From NCBI RefSeq assembly GCF_052161655.1, contig NZ_CP197418.1, positions 620,001-684,000 of the forward strand: a stretch of 64,000 nucleotides of DNA. Reading direction: 5' to 3'. The position numbers and the translations under genes are program-made. Shown here piece after piece: positions 34,849 to 43,268 of the stretch. The notes beneath the pieces were generated by a model, which saw only the letters and a list, made by a program, of their open reading frames with translations, was not told the origin of the DNA and ran no database searches. The stretch is from Novipirellula sp052161655. Its GTDB lineage: Bacteria > Planctomycetota > Planctomycetia > Pirellulales > Pirellulaceae. The stretch's first letter is position 1. Every line of letters starts with the position of its first letter.

Positions 34849-35043
34849 TCAGGAGCGATTCCACGGCAGCTTGCGAAGTAGTACGGCCATCGCACACGTG
34901 TCGGAGATCCCGGCAAAGGCCAGGCCTGCACCGACAAACGTCGACAGCCCGGCAAAGGCAACGTGAACCGTCAACGCCAACACGGCACCTGTGAATACGA
35001 GCGTTCCGGCAACGATGCGGACTTGTCGGTCGATAGAAATCAT
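34849..35043 (-). CDS. DUF2892 small membrane protein
   Basis: 64 aa from ATG 35043. Pattern of DUF2892 (YgaP C-terminal membrane domain): basic start SIDRQVRIVAG, two hydrophobic helices (about 12-30 and 34-50), then CAMAVLLRKLPWNRS, matching the family ending. In other bacteria this domain is attached to or encoded beside rhodaneses handling sulfane sulfur. It lies 53 bp downstream of a second DUF2892 gene on the same strand, and a rhodanese-containing oxidoreductase starts divergently 180 bp beyond that. Confidence 0.8.
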   Translation of the reverse strand: MISIDRQVRIVAGTLVFTGAVLALTVHVAFAGLSTFVGAGLAFAGISDTCAMAVLLRKLPWNRS

Positions 35044-35095
35044 TTGGATCGTTTTTCGTGAGTGAAGGGGAATCGCATTGGGAGGGAAGCTTGTC

Positions 35096-35314
35096 CTACG
35101 GTGCTTTCGATTTTCCCCAGAAACTTCCCAGCTTCGCAAAGATCACGGCAAAGCCACAAAATCCGCTCGCTCCTGAGAAGATCAGACTGCAGCCCATAAA
35201 CACGATCCCCCACGCGAAAGCAGCGTCGGAAATCAAGGCAGCAAGCGAAAAGATCAAAACCAAGACGCCATTGGCAACGGTAGCGGTTCGAGTGGGTGAT
35301 AATCGAGGCATCAT
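35096..35314 (-). CDS. DUF2892 small membrane protein, second copy
   Basis: 72 aa from ATG 35314. It has SPTRTATVANGVLVLIFSLA, a second helix (FAWGIVFMGCSLIFSGASGF) and the family's cysteine in GFCGFAVIFAKLG. It is clearly related in layout to the gene at 34849 but diverged. It is probably cotranscribed with that gene and divergent from the CoA-disulfide-reductase-like gene at 35496, with which a role in sulfur or thiol redox chemistry is inferred. Confidence 0.75.
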   Translation of the reverse strand: MMPRLSPTRTATVANGVLVLIFSLAALISDAAFAWGIVFMGCSLIFSGASGFCGFAVIFAKLGSFWGKSKAP

Positions 35315-35495
35315 GTACACGCTTTGGATTGAAAAACTGCGACAGCACGCCGCAGCACATCCCCAGCCGGATGACATCCGGGTGCGATGGATCGACGCGG
35401 GAGCCCAAAAACGGACTTCCCATAACACCCGATTGTCGATAGTTCTCTAACTTACGATATTTGCAGCCTCCGCGATACGAAGGAACCTAATCACG

Positions 35496-37187
35496 ATGAA
35501 TGCCACCAAGCCGCTCACCATTGTCATTGTCGGTGGGGTTGCCGGAGGGGCGTCGGCGGCGACGCGGGCCCGCCGGATGAATGAAAATGCCGAGATCATT
35601 CTGTTGGAGAAAGATCCCGACGTGTCATTCGCGAATTGTGGATTGCCGTATCACATTGGTGAAGAAATTCCCAATCGCGACTCGCTGCTTGTCGCCACGC
35701 CTGAATTCTTGCGCCGCCGATTCCGCTTGGATGTACGAACACGGCACGAGGCCCTGTCGATCGATCGCGAGAAAAAACGGGTGGAAGTCCGTCGCGGTGA
35801 AACCTCCGAAATCATTTGGATCGATTTCGACAAATTGATCCTGGCTCCTGGTGCGTCGCCGATTCGCCCCAATCTGGACGGGGCGGATGCCGAAAACGTC
35901 CTCAGCCTGCGAAACTTGAGTGACACCGACCGCATCAAGGCTATCGTCGACAACAAGCAAACGAAGAACGCGGTTGTTGTCGGTGCGGGTTACATTGGCC
36001 TGGAAATGGTTGAACAACTTGTCCAAAGGGGACTCAATACCACGCTAGTGGAGTTGCAACCGCAGGTGTTACCGCTGCTTGATTCCGAGATGGCTCGTCC
36101 GATCGCCGACGAGATCGAAGCCAAGGGAGTGTCGCTGCTGCTGGGGCGGAGCGTGACCGGCTTGGTCACCGACGGAAATAATCAGGTAACGGAGGTGGGC
36201 TTGAGCGACGGCAGCACGATTGCGACCGATTTGGTCGTGATGGGAATCGGCGTACAACCCAATATCAAACTTGCCGTCGATGCAGGACTGGAAATCGGAA
36301 TCACCGGTGGGATTGCGACAAATGACTTCATGCAAACCAGCGATCCTGATATTTACGCGGTAGGCGACGCTGCCGAATATCGGTTTGGCCCGACTGGAAA
36401 GCGGATGCGAGTTTCCTTGGCAGGACCAGCCAATCGGGCGGGACGGTTAGCGGGACAACATGCCGCGACCGGGCAGAGCGATCCGATGCCAACCGTTCAA
36501 GGAACGTCGGTCGTCCGAGTGTTTGGTGTCAGTGCCGCCATGACAGGTTTGTCGCGAATGACGGCAAAGCGGTTTGGTGTCGATGCCACCAGCGTCACGA
36601 TCGTGGCCAAAAATCACGCTGGCTATTACCCCGGGGCTCAGGTGATGACGCTCAAATTGGTCTATCAGCCGGAAACGGGAAAAATCCTCGGTGCGCAGGC
36701 CATCGGCGGTGCAGGCGTTGATAAGCGAATCGACGTGATCGCGACGGCAATGCAATTTGAGGGCACCGCTAGGCAACTCAGTGGCGTCGACCTCAGTTAC
36801 GCACCGCCGTTTGGATCGGCAAAAGACCCGGTGCACATGGCCGCGTTCGCCGCGTGCAACCAAATCGATGGCATCGAGACTTTTTACGATAGCGACGCCG
36901 ATTTGGCGGGCAAACAGGTGGTCGATGTCCGCACGCCCGCCGAGATCGAGCGCGCACCGTTGGCTGGATCGCCGCTGGCCAGCGAGTCTGGCAAAGGGAT
37001 CATCGCTATTCCGGTCGATGAGCTGCGAGACCGAATTGGCGAACTCGATCCGTCGCTGCCCACAGTCGTGTCGTGTGCGGTCGGAATTCGCGGACATATT
37101 GCCGCATGCATTTTGAAACAGCATGGTTTCAAGGTGGCGAATTTGTCAGGTGGAGCGACGGTGCGAAACCGAGTCAAATTCGATTGA
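35496..37187 (+). CDS. CoA-disulfide reductase-like flavoenzyme with rhodanese domain
   Basis: 563 aa. Residues 1-~330 are a FAD/NAD(P) pyridine-nucleotide disulfide oxidoreductase: GGVAGGASAATRARR at the start, the single active-site Cys in SFANCGLPYHIGEE (about 48), and the second nucleotide fold GAGYIGLEMVEQL. A dimerisation domain follows (about 340-455). The C-terminal rhodanese (about 470-560) keeps its catalytic Cys in SCAVGIRGH. This arrangement is that of CoA-disulfide reductases/polysulfide reductases that reduce CoA disulfides or per- and polysulfides with NAD(P)H in the cytosol. The DUF2892 pair next door supports a sulfane-sulfur role. Confidence 0.92.
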   Translation: MNATKPLTIVIVGGVAGGASAATRARRMNENAEIILLEKDPDVSFANCGLPYHIGEEIPNRDSLLVATPEFLRRRFRLDVRTRHEALSIDREKKRVEVRRGETSEIIWIDFDKLILAPGASPIRPNLDGADAENVLSLRNLSDTDRIKAIVDNKQTKNAVVVGAGYIGLEMVEQLVQRGLNTTLVELQPQVLPLLDSEMARPIADEIEAKGVSLLLGRSVTGLVTDGNNQVTEVGLSDGSTIATDLVVMGIGVQPNIKLAVDAGLEIGITGGIATNDFMQTSDPDIYAVGDAAEYRFGPTGKRMRVSLAGPANRAGRLAGQHAATGQSDPMPTVQGTSVVRVFGVSAAMTGLSRMTAKRFGVDATSVTIVAKNHAGYYPGAQVMTLKLVYQPETGKILGAQAIGGAGVDKRIDVIATAMQFEGTARQLSGVDLSYAPPFGSAKDPVHMAAFAACNQIDGIETFYDSDADLAGKQVVDVRTPAEIERAPLAGSPLASESGKGIIAIPVDELRDRIGELDPSLPTVVSCAVGIRGHIAACILKQHGFKVANLSGGATVRNRVKFD

Positions 37188-37724
37188 GCTGCGATCGCCT
37201 ACGATGCCGATGAAATCATTTGCGATAACGATTCGATACATCGCATCGGCCCCTATTTGAAGATTTGCGCAACCGATTCGTGAATTTTCACGCCGAAGCT
37301 GACTGTATCTTCGAGAGTTGGCCTTGGCCCGGAAGAGACTGTCTTTTTGCCGCCGTCTTGGCCGGTTTGGGAGGCAGCAACCTGTACCCAAACCGGTTAC
37401 AATCAGCGTCCCAAAGGGATGTTCGACGCAACGAGCGCGCCCATTTGCTCGAGTGTGCAGATGAGCTCATCGTCCGCGGTCGCACAGACTTGCCGTAAAC
37501 CGACTGGACTTGTATTGACGATGATCAATTTTTAGCGGAAATTCCTGCTTCAAATTCGATTTGGACAACCTTGCGACAGCCTGCCACATTGGCAAATCTT
37601 CGTTTGGTGTTCAGTTTGTTAGATACATTTTTCAGAGGGTGGCGGCGAACCTCAATGCAATCAGCGTCACCGTTGGCTGACCCATCAGCTCGCACCACTC
37701 GTTTGTGATCAAAGGAAGAGACAC
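37188..37724. other. Control region upstream of the cbb3 operon
   Basis: 537 bases without a supported gene. It contains an FNR/FixK-type box at 37515-37528 and, just before the first gene, GGAAGAG as ribosome binding site. CTGTACCCAAACCGGTTACA (37382-37401) is an imperfect palindrome of unknown meaning. Confidence 0.6.
37515..37528. promoter_or_regulatory. FNR/CRP-family (anaerobox-like) site
   Basis: TTGACGATGATCAA matches the FNR/FixK consensus TTGAT-N4-ATCAA at nine of ten fixed bases. It lies 197 bp upstream of the ccoNO start. cbb3 oxidase operons in many bacteria are induced at low oxygen through exactly this kind of site, which is why I call it despite the one mismatch. No -10 element could be placed with confidence downstream of it. 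Confidence 0.55.
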
Positions 37725-40112
37725 TTGTCGATCGAGACTCATTCAGGATTTCCTGAACAACATTCAGGTCAAGCGAATCTTGACGCGCAAATCGATACCT
37801 ATTCCTACGATGACGATATCGTTCGGAAGTTTGCGACGGCGACCCTATTTTGGGGTGTGGTCGCCACACTGGTCGGTTTGATCGTCGCGATCATTTTGGT
37901 TTTGCCAAAACTGTTCGGCGGACTCGAATGGCTGAGCTTTGGTCGTCTTCGCCCACTACATACCAACGCAGCGATTTTTGCCTTCGCTGGCAACGCCATC
38001 TTCGCGGCCGTTTATTACAGTACTCAACGGTTGTGCAAAGCGCGGATGTGGAGCGACGCATTGAGTCGGCTGCATTTCTGGGGCTGGCAAGCGATCATCG
38101 TCGCCGCCGCAGCGACGTTGCCGATGGGGATCACGCAAAGCAAGGAATACGCCGAACTAGAATGGCCGATCGATTTGGCGATCGCCGTCGTCTGGGCAGG
38201 ATTCTTTGGCATCAACTTTTTGATGACGTTGATCCATCGTCGTGAACGGCACATGTACGTGGCGTTGTGGTTTTACATTGCCACGATCGTCACCGTCACT
38301 GTGCTGCATATCTTCAACAACTTGGTCGTTCCAATTGGACTGGGCAAAAGCTATCCGATCTATGCGGGTGTCCAAGACGCGTTCATGCAGTGGTGGTACG
38401 GTCACAACGCGGTCGCGTTTTTCTTGACCACTCCGTTCCTTGGGTTGATGTATTACTTCCTGCCCAAGGCCGCGAACCGCCCGGTATTTAGTTACAAACT
38501 TTCGATCATCCACTTTTGGTCATTGGTCTTCATTTACATTTGGGCCGGGCCTCACCATTTGCATTACACCGCGTTGCCGGAATGGGCGTCGACACTGGGG
38601 ATGCTGTTTAGCGTGATGCTATGGATGCCATCGTGGGGCGGAATGATCAACGGCCTGCTAACGCTTCGCGGTGCTTGGCAAAAAGTCGCGGTAGATCCGG
38701 TTTTGAAATTCTTCGTCGTCGGTGTGACGTTCTACGGAATGGCGACCTTCGAAGGCCCGCTGTTGAGTGTGAAAAGCGTCAATGCGCTGAGCCACTACAC
38801 CGATTGGACGATTGCTCACGTTCACGCCGGGGCGCTTGGATGGAACGGCATGATGACGTTCGGAATGCTGTATTGGTTATTGCCACGTTTGTTCCAAACC
38901 AAATTGTGGAGCACCAAGGCGGCTTCGGCTCACTTTTGGATCGGAACGATTGGCATTTTGCTGTACATCGTGCCGATTTACGCCGCCGGTTTAATGCAAG
39001 GTTTGATGTGGCGAGCGATGGACGATACCGGGAACTTGGTTTATCCCGATTTCATCGAAACGATTCAATCGATCGTGCCGCTGTGGTGGTTGCGTGTACT
39101 CGGCGGACTGCTGTTTGTCTCGGGTATTTTGATCATGGCAGTAAACTGGTTCATGACCTGGACCACACGTCCACGTACCTACGAAGTGCCGGTTTATCAC
39201 ACGCCACGATTGACCAAGGAAGCGCCCGAGGAAGTGATCGACACGACCAGTGCACTGGACGATGTCCCGGTACTTGAGGCGGCTAAGAAACTTGACGTGT
39301 TTGGCAAGATGGATTGGCATCGTCGCTGGGAACGATTGCCCGTGCGATTTACGGTGTTGACCACGTTGGCGGTAGTGATCGCGAGTCTGTTTGAGATCAT
39401 TCCGACGTTCCTGATTCGCAGCAATGTGCCAACGATTGCCACGGTAAAACCATACACGCCGCTGGAGCTTGCCGGTCGCGACATTTTTGTTGCCGAAGGT
39501 TGCTACAACTGCCATTCGCAGATGGTGCGTCCGTTTGTTGCCGAAACGAAACGTTACGGCGAATACAGCAAAGCGGGCGAATTTATTTACGACCGTCCGT
39601 TCCAATGGGGCAGCCGCCGCATCGGTCCCGACTTGGCTCGTGAAGGAGGCAAGCAGAGCAGTCTTTGGCATTGGTTGCACCTCGAAAATCCCGAACAGGT
39701 TTCGCCCGGCAGTGTGATGCCCAGCTACCTTCACTTGCTTGATACGAAGATCAACTTTGCAATGATCCCCGATCGTGTTTGGGCCGCTCAAGCATTGGGG
39801 GCACCTTACGACTTTGACATCGCCGATTCTGCTGACTTGGCTCGCAAGCAGGCGGAAGTGATTGCGGCAGACGTGGTCTCGCAAGGCGGACCGGTCCAAC
39901 GCGGCGAATTGATGACGTTTGACACCAAAGCGATCGCATTGATTGCGTTTCTGCAGCGAGTGGGAACGGACATCTTTGCGACGCCCGAACCTGAAAAGCC
40001 CGAACCTGAAAAGCCCGAGCCTGAAAAGCCCGAGCCTGAAAAGAAAGAAGGAACGCCAGAAGATCCGGCAACCGTCGAAGAACCCGCCGCCGAAGAGGTC
40101 GCGGCCCAGTAA
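37725..40112 (+). CDS. ccoNO: cbb3 cytochrome c oxidase, fused subunits I and II
   Basis: 795 aa from TTG 37725, the only start near the family N-terminus (YSYDDDIVRKFATATLFWG); GGAAGAG lies just upstream. Residues 1-~500 are CcoN, the haem-copper subunit with 12 or so membrane helices (haem/Cu ligand stretches LHTNAAIFAF, WWYGHNAVAFFLT, PHHLHYTALP, IAHVHAGALGWNG). Residues about 540-750 are CcoO, membrane-anchored and carrying one haem c (CYNCHSQMVRP, about 593; distal Met in GSVMPSYLHLL). CcoN and CcoO are usually separate genes. The tail has four PEPEK repeats and an acidic end. The enzyme reduces oxygen to water at low oxygen tension in the cytoplasmic membrane and pumps protons. Confidence 0.96.
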   Translation: MSIETHSGFPEQHSGQANLDAQIDTYSYDDDIVRKFATATLFWGVVATLVGLIVAIILVLPKLFGGLEWLSFGRLRPLHTNAAIFAFAGNAIFAAVYYSTQRLCKARMWSDALSRLHFWGWQAIIVAAAATLPMGITQSKEYAELEWPIDLAIAVVWAGFFGINFLMTLIHRRERHMYVALWFYIATIVTVTVLHIFNNLVVPIGLGKSYPIYAGVQDAFMQWWYGHNAVAFFLTTPFLGLMYYFLPKAANRPVFSYKLSIIHFWSLVFIYIWAGPHHLHYTALPEWASTLGMLFSVMLWMPSWGGMINGLLTLRGAWQKVAVDPVLKFFVVGVTFYGMATFEGPLLSVKSVNALSHYTDWTIAHVHAGALGWNGMMTFGMLYWLLPRLFQTKLWSTKAASAHFWIGTIGILLYIVPIYAAGLMQGLMWRAMDDTGNLVYPDFIETIQSIVPLWWLRVLGGLLFVSGILIMAVNWFMTWTTRPRTYEVPVYHTPRLTKEAPEEVIDTTSALDDVPVLEAAKKLDVFGKMDWHRRWERLPVRFTVLTTLAVVIASLFEIIPTFLIRSNVPTIATVKPYTPLELAGRDIFVAEGCYNCHSQMVRPFVAETKRYGEYSKAGEFIYDRPFQWGSRRIGPDLAREGGKQSSLWHWLHLENPEQVSPGSVMPSYLHLLDTKINFAMIPDRVWAAQALGAPYDFDIADSADLARKQAEVIAADVVSQGGPVQRGELMTFDTKAIALIAFLQRVGTDIFATPEPEKPEPEKPEPEKPEPEKKEGTPEDPATVEEPAAEEVAAQ
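39984..40043 (+). repeat. 15-bp tandem repeat, four units, in ccoNO tail
   Basis: Four consecutive copies of CCCGAACCTGAAAAG (two later units have GAG for GAA), encoding PEPEK four times near the C-terminus. The unit is in phase with codons, so copy number can vary without a frameshift. Confidence 0.95.
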
Positions 40113-40219
40113 TGGGGTTTCTCGGTGGATCCTTTTGTAAAACCGACGAAAGTCTTGACGACTTCCGCTACTGGACTGAGCGACAAAAACAAACTTCTCA
40201 CGCCTAGTGAATTTGAATC

Positions 40220-40402
40220 ATGCTTACTGATGTGATACGAGCAATCGACTACAGCGACTGTGCCGAAATTGCACTGGCGTTGTTCTGCTTTGCCTTCGGC
40301 TTAATGTTCTTCGCCACGATGCGATTGTCACGCAACGCGACCGACCGATTTGCAGCTATCCCGCTATCCGACAATGTGGAGACTCCTCGCGATGGGCAAT
40401 AA
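40220..40402 (+). CDS. ccoQ: cbb3 oxidase small subunit CcoQ
   Basis: 60 aa: one membrane helix (ALALFCFAFGLMFFATMRLS, about 18-37) preceded by an acidic N-terminus and followed by a polar tail, the layout of CcoQ/FixQ, which stabilises the oxidase. Its position between ccoNO and ccoP is the family's standard. The last 11 bases overlap the ccoP start. Sequence conservation in CcoQ is low, so position carries much of the call. Confidence 0.85.
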   Translation: MLTDVIRAIDYSDCAEIALALFCFAFGLMFFATMRLSRNATDRFAAIPLSDNVETPRDGQ

Positions 40403-41117
40403 TCCGAAAAACCAAGATGGTATCGAGCAAGAGTCGATCGTGGGTGAAATCCCCGATGATCCGTTGACAGGCCATGCCTATGACGGCATCCAAGAGTTTG
40501 ACAATCCGTTGCCGGGTTGGTGGAAATGGATGTTCATCGGATCGATCTTGTTCGCGTTCCCGTACGCCGCGTTCTACCACGGCGGCGCCGAAGGACGAAC
40601 GGCCACCGAACATTACGACAAAGCACTGGCCGAGAACATCCGATTGCAATTCGCAGAGATCGGCGAGTTGAAGATGGACCCGGCCACGGTCGTGAAATTT
40701 TTATACGAGCCCAATTGGCTGCGAGTGGGGAAATCGGTTTTCAAAACAAATTGCGTATCTTGTCACGGGGCTGAAGGCGGCGGTTTAGTCGGCCCGAACC
40801 TGACCGACGATGCATACAAAAACGTGAAAGACATCGGCGACATTTTGAACGTTCTCGAAAACGGGGCAGCGGGCGGAGCGATGCCGGCTTGGAAGACTCG
40901 CTTGTCGCCCAACGAATTGGTATTGGCCGCCAGCTATGTCGCCAGCCTGCGTGGCACCGAAGCGGCCGACGGAAAGCCCGCCGAAGGACGCGTGATCGCG
41001 CCATGGCCTGAAGCGCCACCGGAAGAAGTGCCTGCTTCTGACGAAGCAACTGACGAAAGCAAAGAAGATGCAAGCGAAGACGCCTCGGAGCCGATGGCCG
41101 AGAAGGCAGCGACCTAA
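40392..41117 (+). CDS. ccoP: cbb3 oxidase dihaem-type subunit CcoP, single haem site
   Basis: 241 aa from ATG 40392 (an upstream in-frame ATG lies inside ccoQ). The N-terminal CcoP_N segment is DPLTGHAYDGIQEFDNPLPG then WWKWMFIGSILFAFPYAAFY, the membrane anchor. A class I cytochrome c domain follows with one CVSCH (about 121-125) and a Met in GAMPAWK. Most CcoP proteins have two CxxCH motifs; only one is present here. The C-terminal 45 residues are acidic and low-complexity (PEEVPASDEATDESKEDASE). It delivers electrons from cytochrome c to CcoO. Confidence 0.93.
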   Translation: MGNNPKNQDGIEQESIVGEIPDDPLTGHAYDGIQEFDNPLPGWWKWMFIGSILFAFPYAAFYHGGAEGRTATEHYDKALAENIRLQFAEIGELKMDPATVVKFLYEPNWLRVGKSVFKTNCVSCHGAEGGGLVGPNLTDDAYKNVKDIGDILNVLENGAAGGAMPAWKTRLSPNELVLAASYVASLRGTEAADGKPAEGRVIAPWPEAPPEEVPASDEATDESKEDASEDASEPMAEKAAT

Positions 41118-41264
41118 AAGAACCAAATTGTCCGAATCGCCGGGCAATTCCTGCGACTGAAACCCTGATTTGGGGAATCGTCGCCACCGCGGATCGATCC
41201 GCATACGCATCAGGTTCGAGAAACATAATGAAACGAACCGATGCAGTTATTTCCGCTTCTATTT

Positions 41265-41271
41265 AAGGAGG
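41265..41271 (+). promoter_or_regulatory. Perfect Shine-Dalgarno of ccoG
   Basis: AAGGAGG, seven bases before ATG 41279. It is the strongest ribosome binding site in the operon and fixes the ccoG start. It follows a 161-bp gap after ccoP, so ccoG may have its own translation level or promoter. Confidence 0.8.
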
Positions 41272-41278
41272 CGTAACG

Positions 41279-42712
41279 ATGAACAATGCAAAACAGTTGC
41301 CGGTGATTTCAGGCGACGAAAAAAATGACAGCAGTATGCTCGAGTCACCCGAGCATGTGCTTAGTACGCTCGAAAAAGATGGTTCACGGCGCTGGCTGCG
41401 GCCTACATTGTCGACCGGGTTTTGGTGGAAATGGCGACGCTGGATCGCTTACGGTCTAGTCGCCTTCTTCGTCGCGTTACCCCACATTCGCATCGGAGGA
41501 CTGCCGCCGATTCTGTTGGATGTGCCAGCCAGACGATTTGTTTTCCTCGGACACGTCTTCTTGCCGACCGACACGTTGTTGTTGGCGTTGGTGATGTTGG
41601 GTGTGTTCTTGACCATCGTCTTTGCTACCGCGCTGACGGGTCGGATTTGGTGTGGTTGGGCCTGTCCTCAAACCGTCTACATGGAATACCTGTTCCGGCC
41701 GATCGACCGTTGGTTCGAGGGCACCGTGGGCAAAGGGGGGCAAGCCAAACGGCCGATCGAAGGTTGGCGTCGGATTGCCCGCTGGGCCGTGTACGTGGTG
41801 TTGTGCATGTTTCTCGCCCACACGTTTTTAGCCTACTTTGTCGGTACCGATCGACTCGCAGAGTGGATCCAAAGCTCTCCGATCGAACACCCAGCCGCCT
41901 TTATGGTGATGGGGTTCACCACCGGCTTGATGCTGTTTGATTTCCTCTTTTTCCGAGAGCAACTCTGTTTGATCGCTTGTCCTTACGGGCGCTTTCAATC
42001 GGTGATGCTGGATCGGCAAAGCTTGATCGTCGCGTATGACCCGAAACGTGGCGAGCCTCGCAAGCGAGGGAAACATGTGGCTGGTGATGGCGCAGGCGAC
42101 TGTGTCGATTGTCACCAGTGCGTTCGCGTTTGCCCGACCGGGATCGATATTCGCGAAGGATTGCAATTGGAGTGTATTAACTGCACGCAGTGCATCGATG
42201 CATGCGACGACGTGATGACCAAGGTGGGTAAACCCAAAGGGCTGATTCGCTACAGTTCGCAAGATGCACTGGATGGAAAGAAGCCTAAATTCTTTCGCTT
42301 GCGCACCGTCGCCTATCCCGCGTTGTTGTTGGTCGTGGGCATCGGATTCCTTGCCGTTTTGTCGACAAAATACGCTTTTGACGCACGCTTGATTCGCGGC
42401 AAAGGCAGCCCCTTTCACCGCCATGTCACTGGCAACGTCAGCAACCAATTCCGACTGCGGTTAGTCAACCGTACCAACGAGTCTCGCGAATACACCGTTG
42501 AAATCGTGAAGCCGGAAACGGCGATCATACGCGAGATCGGCGACGAGACTCCTAAGCTGGAAAGCAACGCTACCGAACTTGTTCCGTTGGTGGTCGAAGT
42601 TCCTGGGAAAGTGTTCGGCCCGGGGGGCAACGTCGAAGGAGAACTGCGAATTCGCGATGACGCGGGCAACGAACGCACGCTAAAAATGCAACTACTAGGT
42701 CCACGACGATGA
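41279..42712 (+). CDS. ccoG: cbb3 oxidase accessory ferredoxin CcoG
   Basis: 477 aa. Four or five membrane helices in the first 230 residues (RIWCGWACPQTVYMEYLFRP is the conserved N-terminal motif). Two ferredoxin-type 4Fe-4S motifs follow: CVDCHQCVRVCP (about 276) and CINCTQCIDAC (about 300). A further helix and a C-terminal Ig-like domain (about 380-477) face the periplasm. CcoG/FixG is a cupric reductase that supplies Cu(I) for assembly of the CcoN copper site. The stop overlaps the next start by four bases (ATGA). Confidence 0.95.
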   Translation: MNNAKQLPVISGDEKNDSSMLESPEHVLSTLEKDGSRRWLRPTLSTGFWWKWRRWIAYGLVAFFVALPHIRIGGLPPILLDVPARRFVFLGHVFLPTDTLLLALVMLGVFLTIVFATALTGRIWCGWACPQTVYMEYLFRPIDRWFEGTVGKGGQAKRPIEGWRRIARWAVYVVLCMFLAHTFLAYFVGTDRLAEWIQSSPIEHPAAFMVMGFTTGLMLFDFLFFREQLCLIACPYGRFQSVMLDRQSLIVAYDPKRGEPRKRGKHVAGDGAGDCVDCHQCVRVCPTGIDIREGLQLECINCTQCIDACDDVMTKVGKPKGLIRYSSQDALDGKKPKFFRLRTVAYPALLLVVGIGFLAVLSTKYAFDARLIRGKGSPFHRHVTGNVSNQFRLRLVNRTNESREYTVEIVKPETAIIREIGDETPKLESNATELVPLVVEVPGKVFGPGGNVEGELRIRDDAGNERTLKMQLLGPRR

Positions 42713-43266
42713 TGGAAAACCCAACCTCTACGAATCCGACGCCGGAATTCAATCGCATTGCCAATCGCAACGCCGCCATTCGTTGGGGCGGATTGGTGGT
42801 CGGACTGCTGACGCTGCAAGTCGCCGTGGGCGTGGTCGCAATCATGCTGGCGACCGGCGATCCGTCGGCCGCGGTCCTTCCCGATTATTATCAGAAATCG
42901 CTCGACTGGGACGACCAACGAAAATCCGAAAGCGTCTCACGCGAACTCGGTTGGAATATCGCGTTAGTGCCAATCCCGGGTCAACACAGCGCGACTCTGC
43001 AGGGTGTTTTGACCGATGCCGATGGCAAACCGGTTCAAATCGCATCGGGAACCGTTCACATGTATCACTACGCACGCGCCGCAGATGTGAAAACGTTTTC
43101 GATTAGTGCAAACTCCAGTGGCGTTGTTGTTGCCGAAGACTGCTTTGCTGCGGATGGCTTGTGGCAAATCGACATCGAAGTCAGCAATGACCAAGACGAA
43201 CATTTTGTCCATTCCCAAGATATCCTCGTCACTCAAACGCAGCGTCGGCTGACGAAAGGATACTAA
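42709..43266 (+). CDS. fixH: FixH family protein
   Basis: 185 aa from ATG 42709, overlapping ccoG by four bases. One N-terminal membrane helix (GGLVVGLLTLQVAVGVVAIM, about 27-46) and the FixH signature DYYQKSLDWDDQRKSESVSR are present, followed by a periplasmic beta domain. FixH/CcoH is required for stable assembly of cbb3 oxidase and works with the copper ATPase. The next gene starts two bases after its stop. Confidence 0.9.
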   Translation: MMENPTSTNPTPEFNRIANRNAAIRWGGLVVGLLTLQVAVGVVAIMLATGDPSAAVLPDYYQKSLDWDDQRKSESVSRELGWNIALVPIPGQHSATLQGVLTDADGKPVQIASGTVHMYHYARAADVKTFSISANSSGVVVAEDCFAADGLWQIDIEVSNDQDEHFVHSQDILVTQTQRRLTKGY

Positions 43267-43268
43267 CC

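Noticed and set aside
38991..39899. 302-codon frame antisense to ccoNO
   Set aside because: Shadow frame; composition is that of reversed membrane-protein codons.
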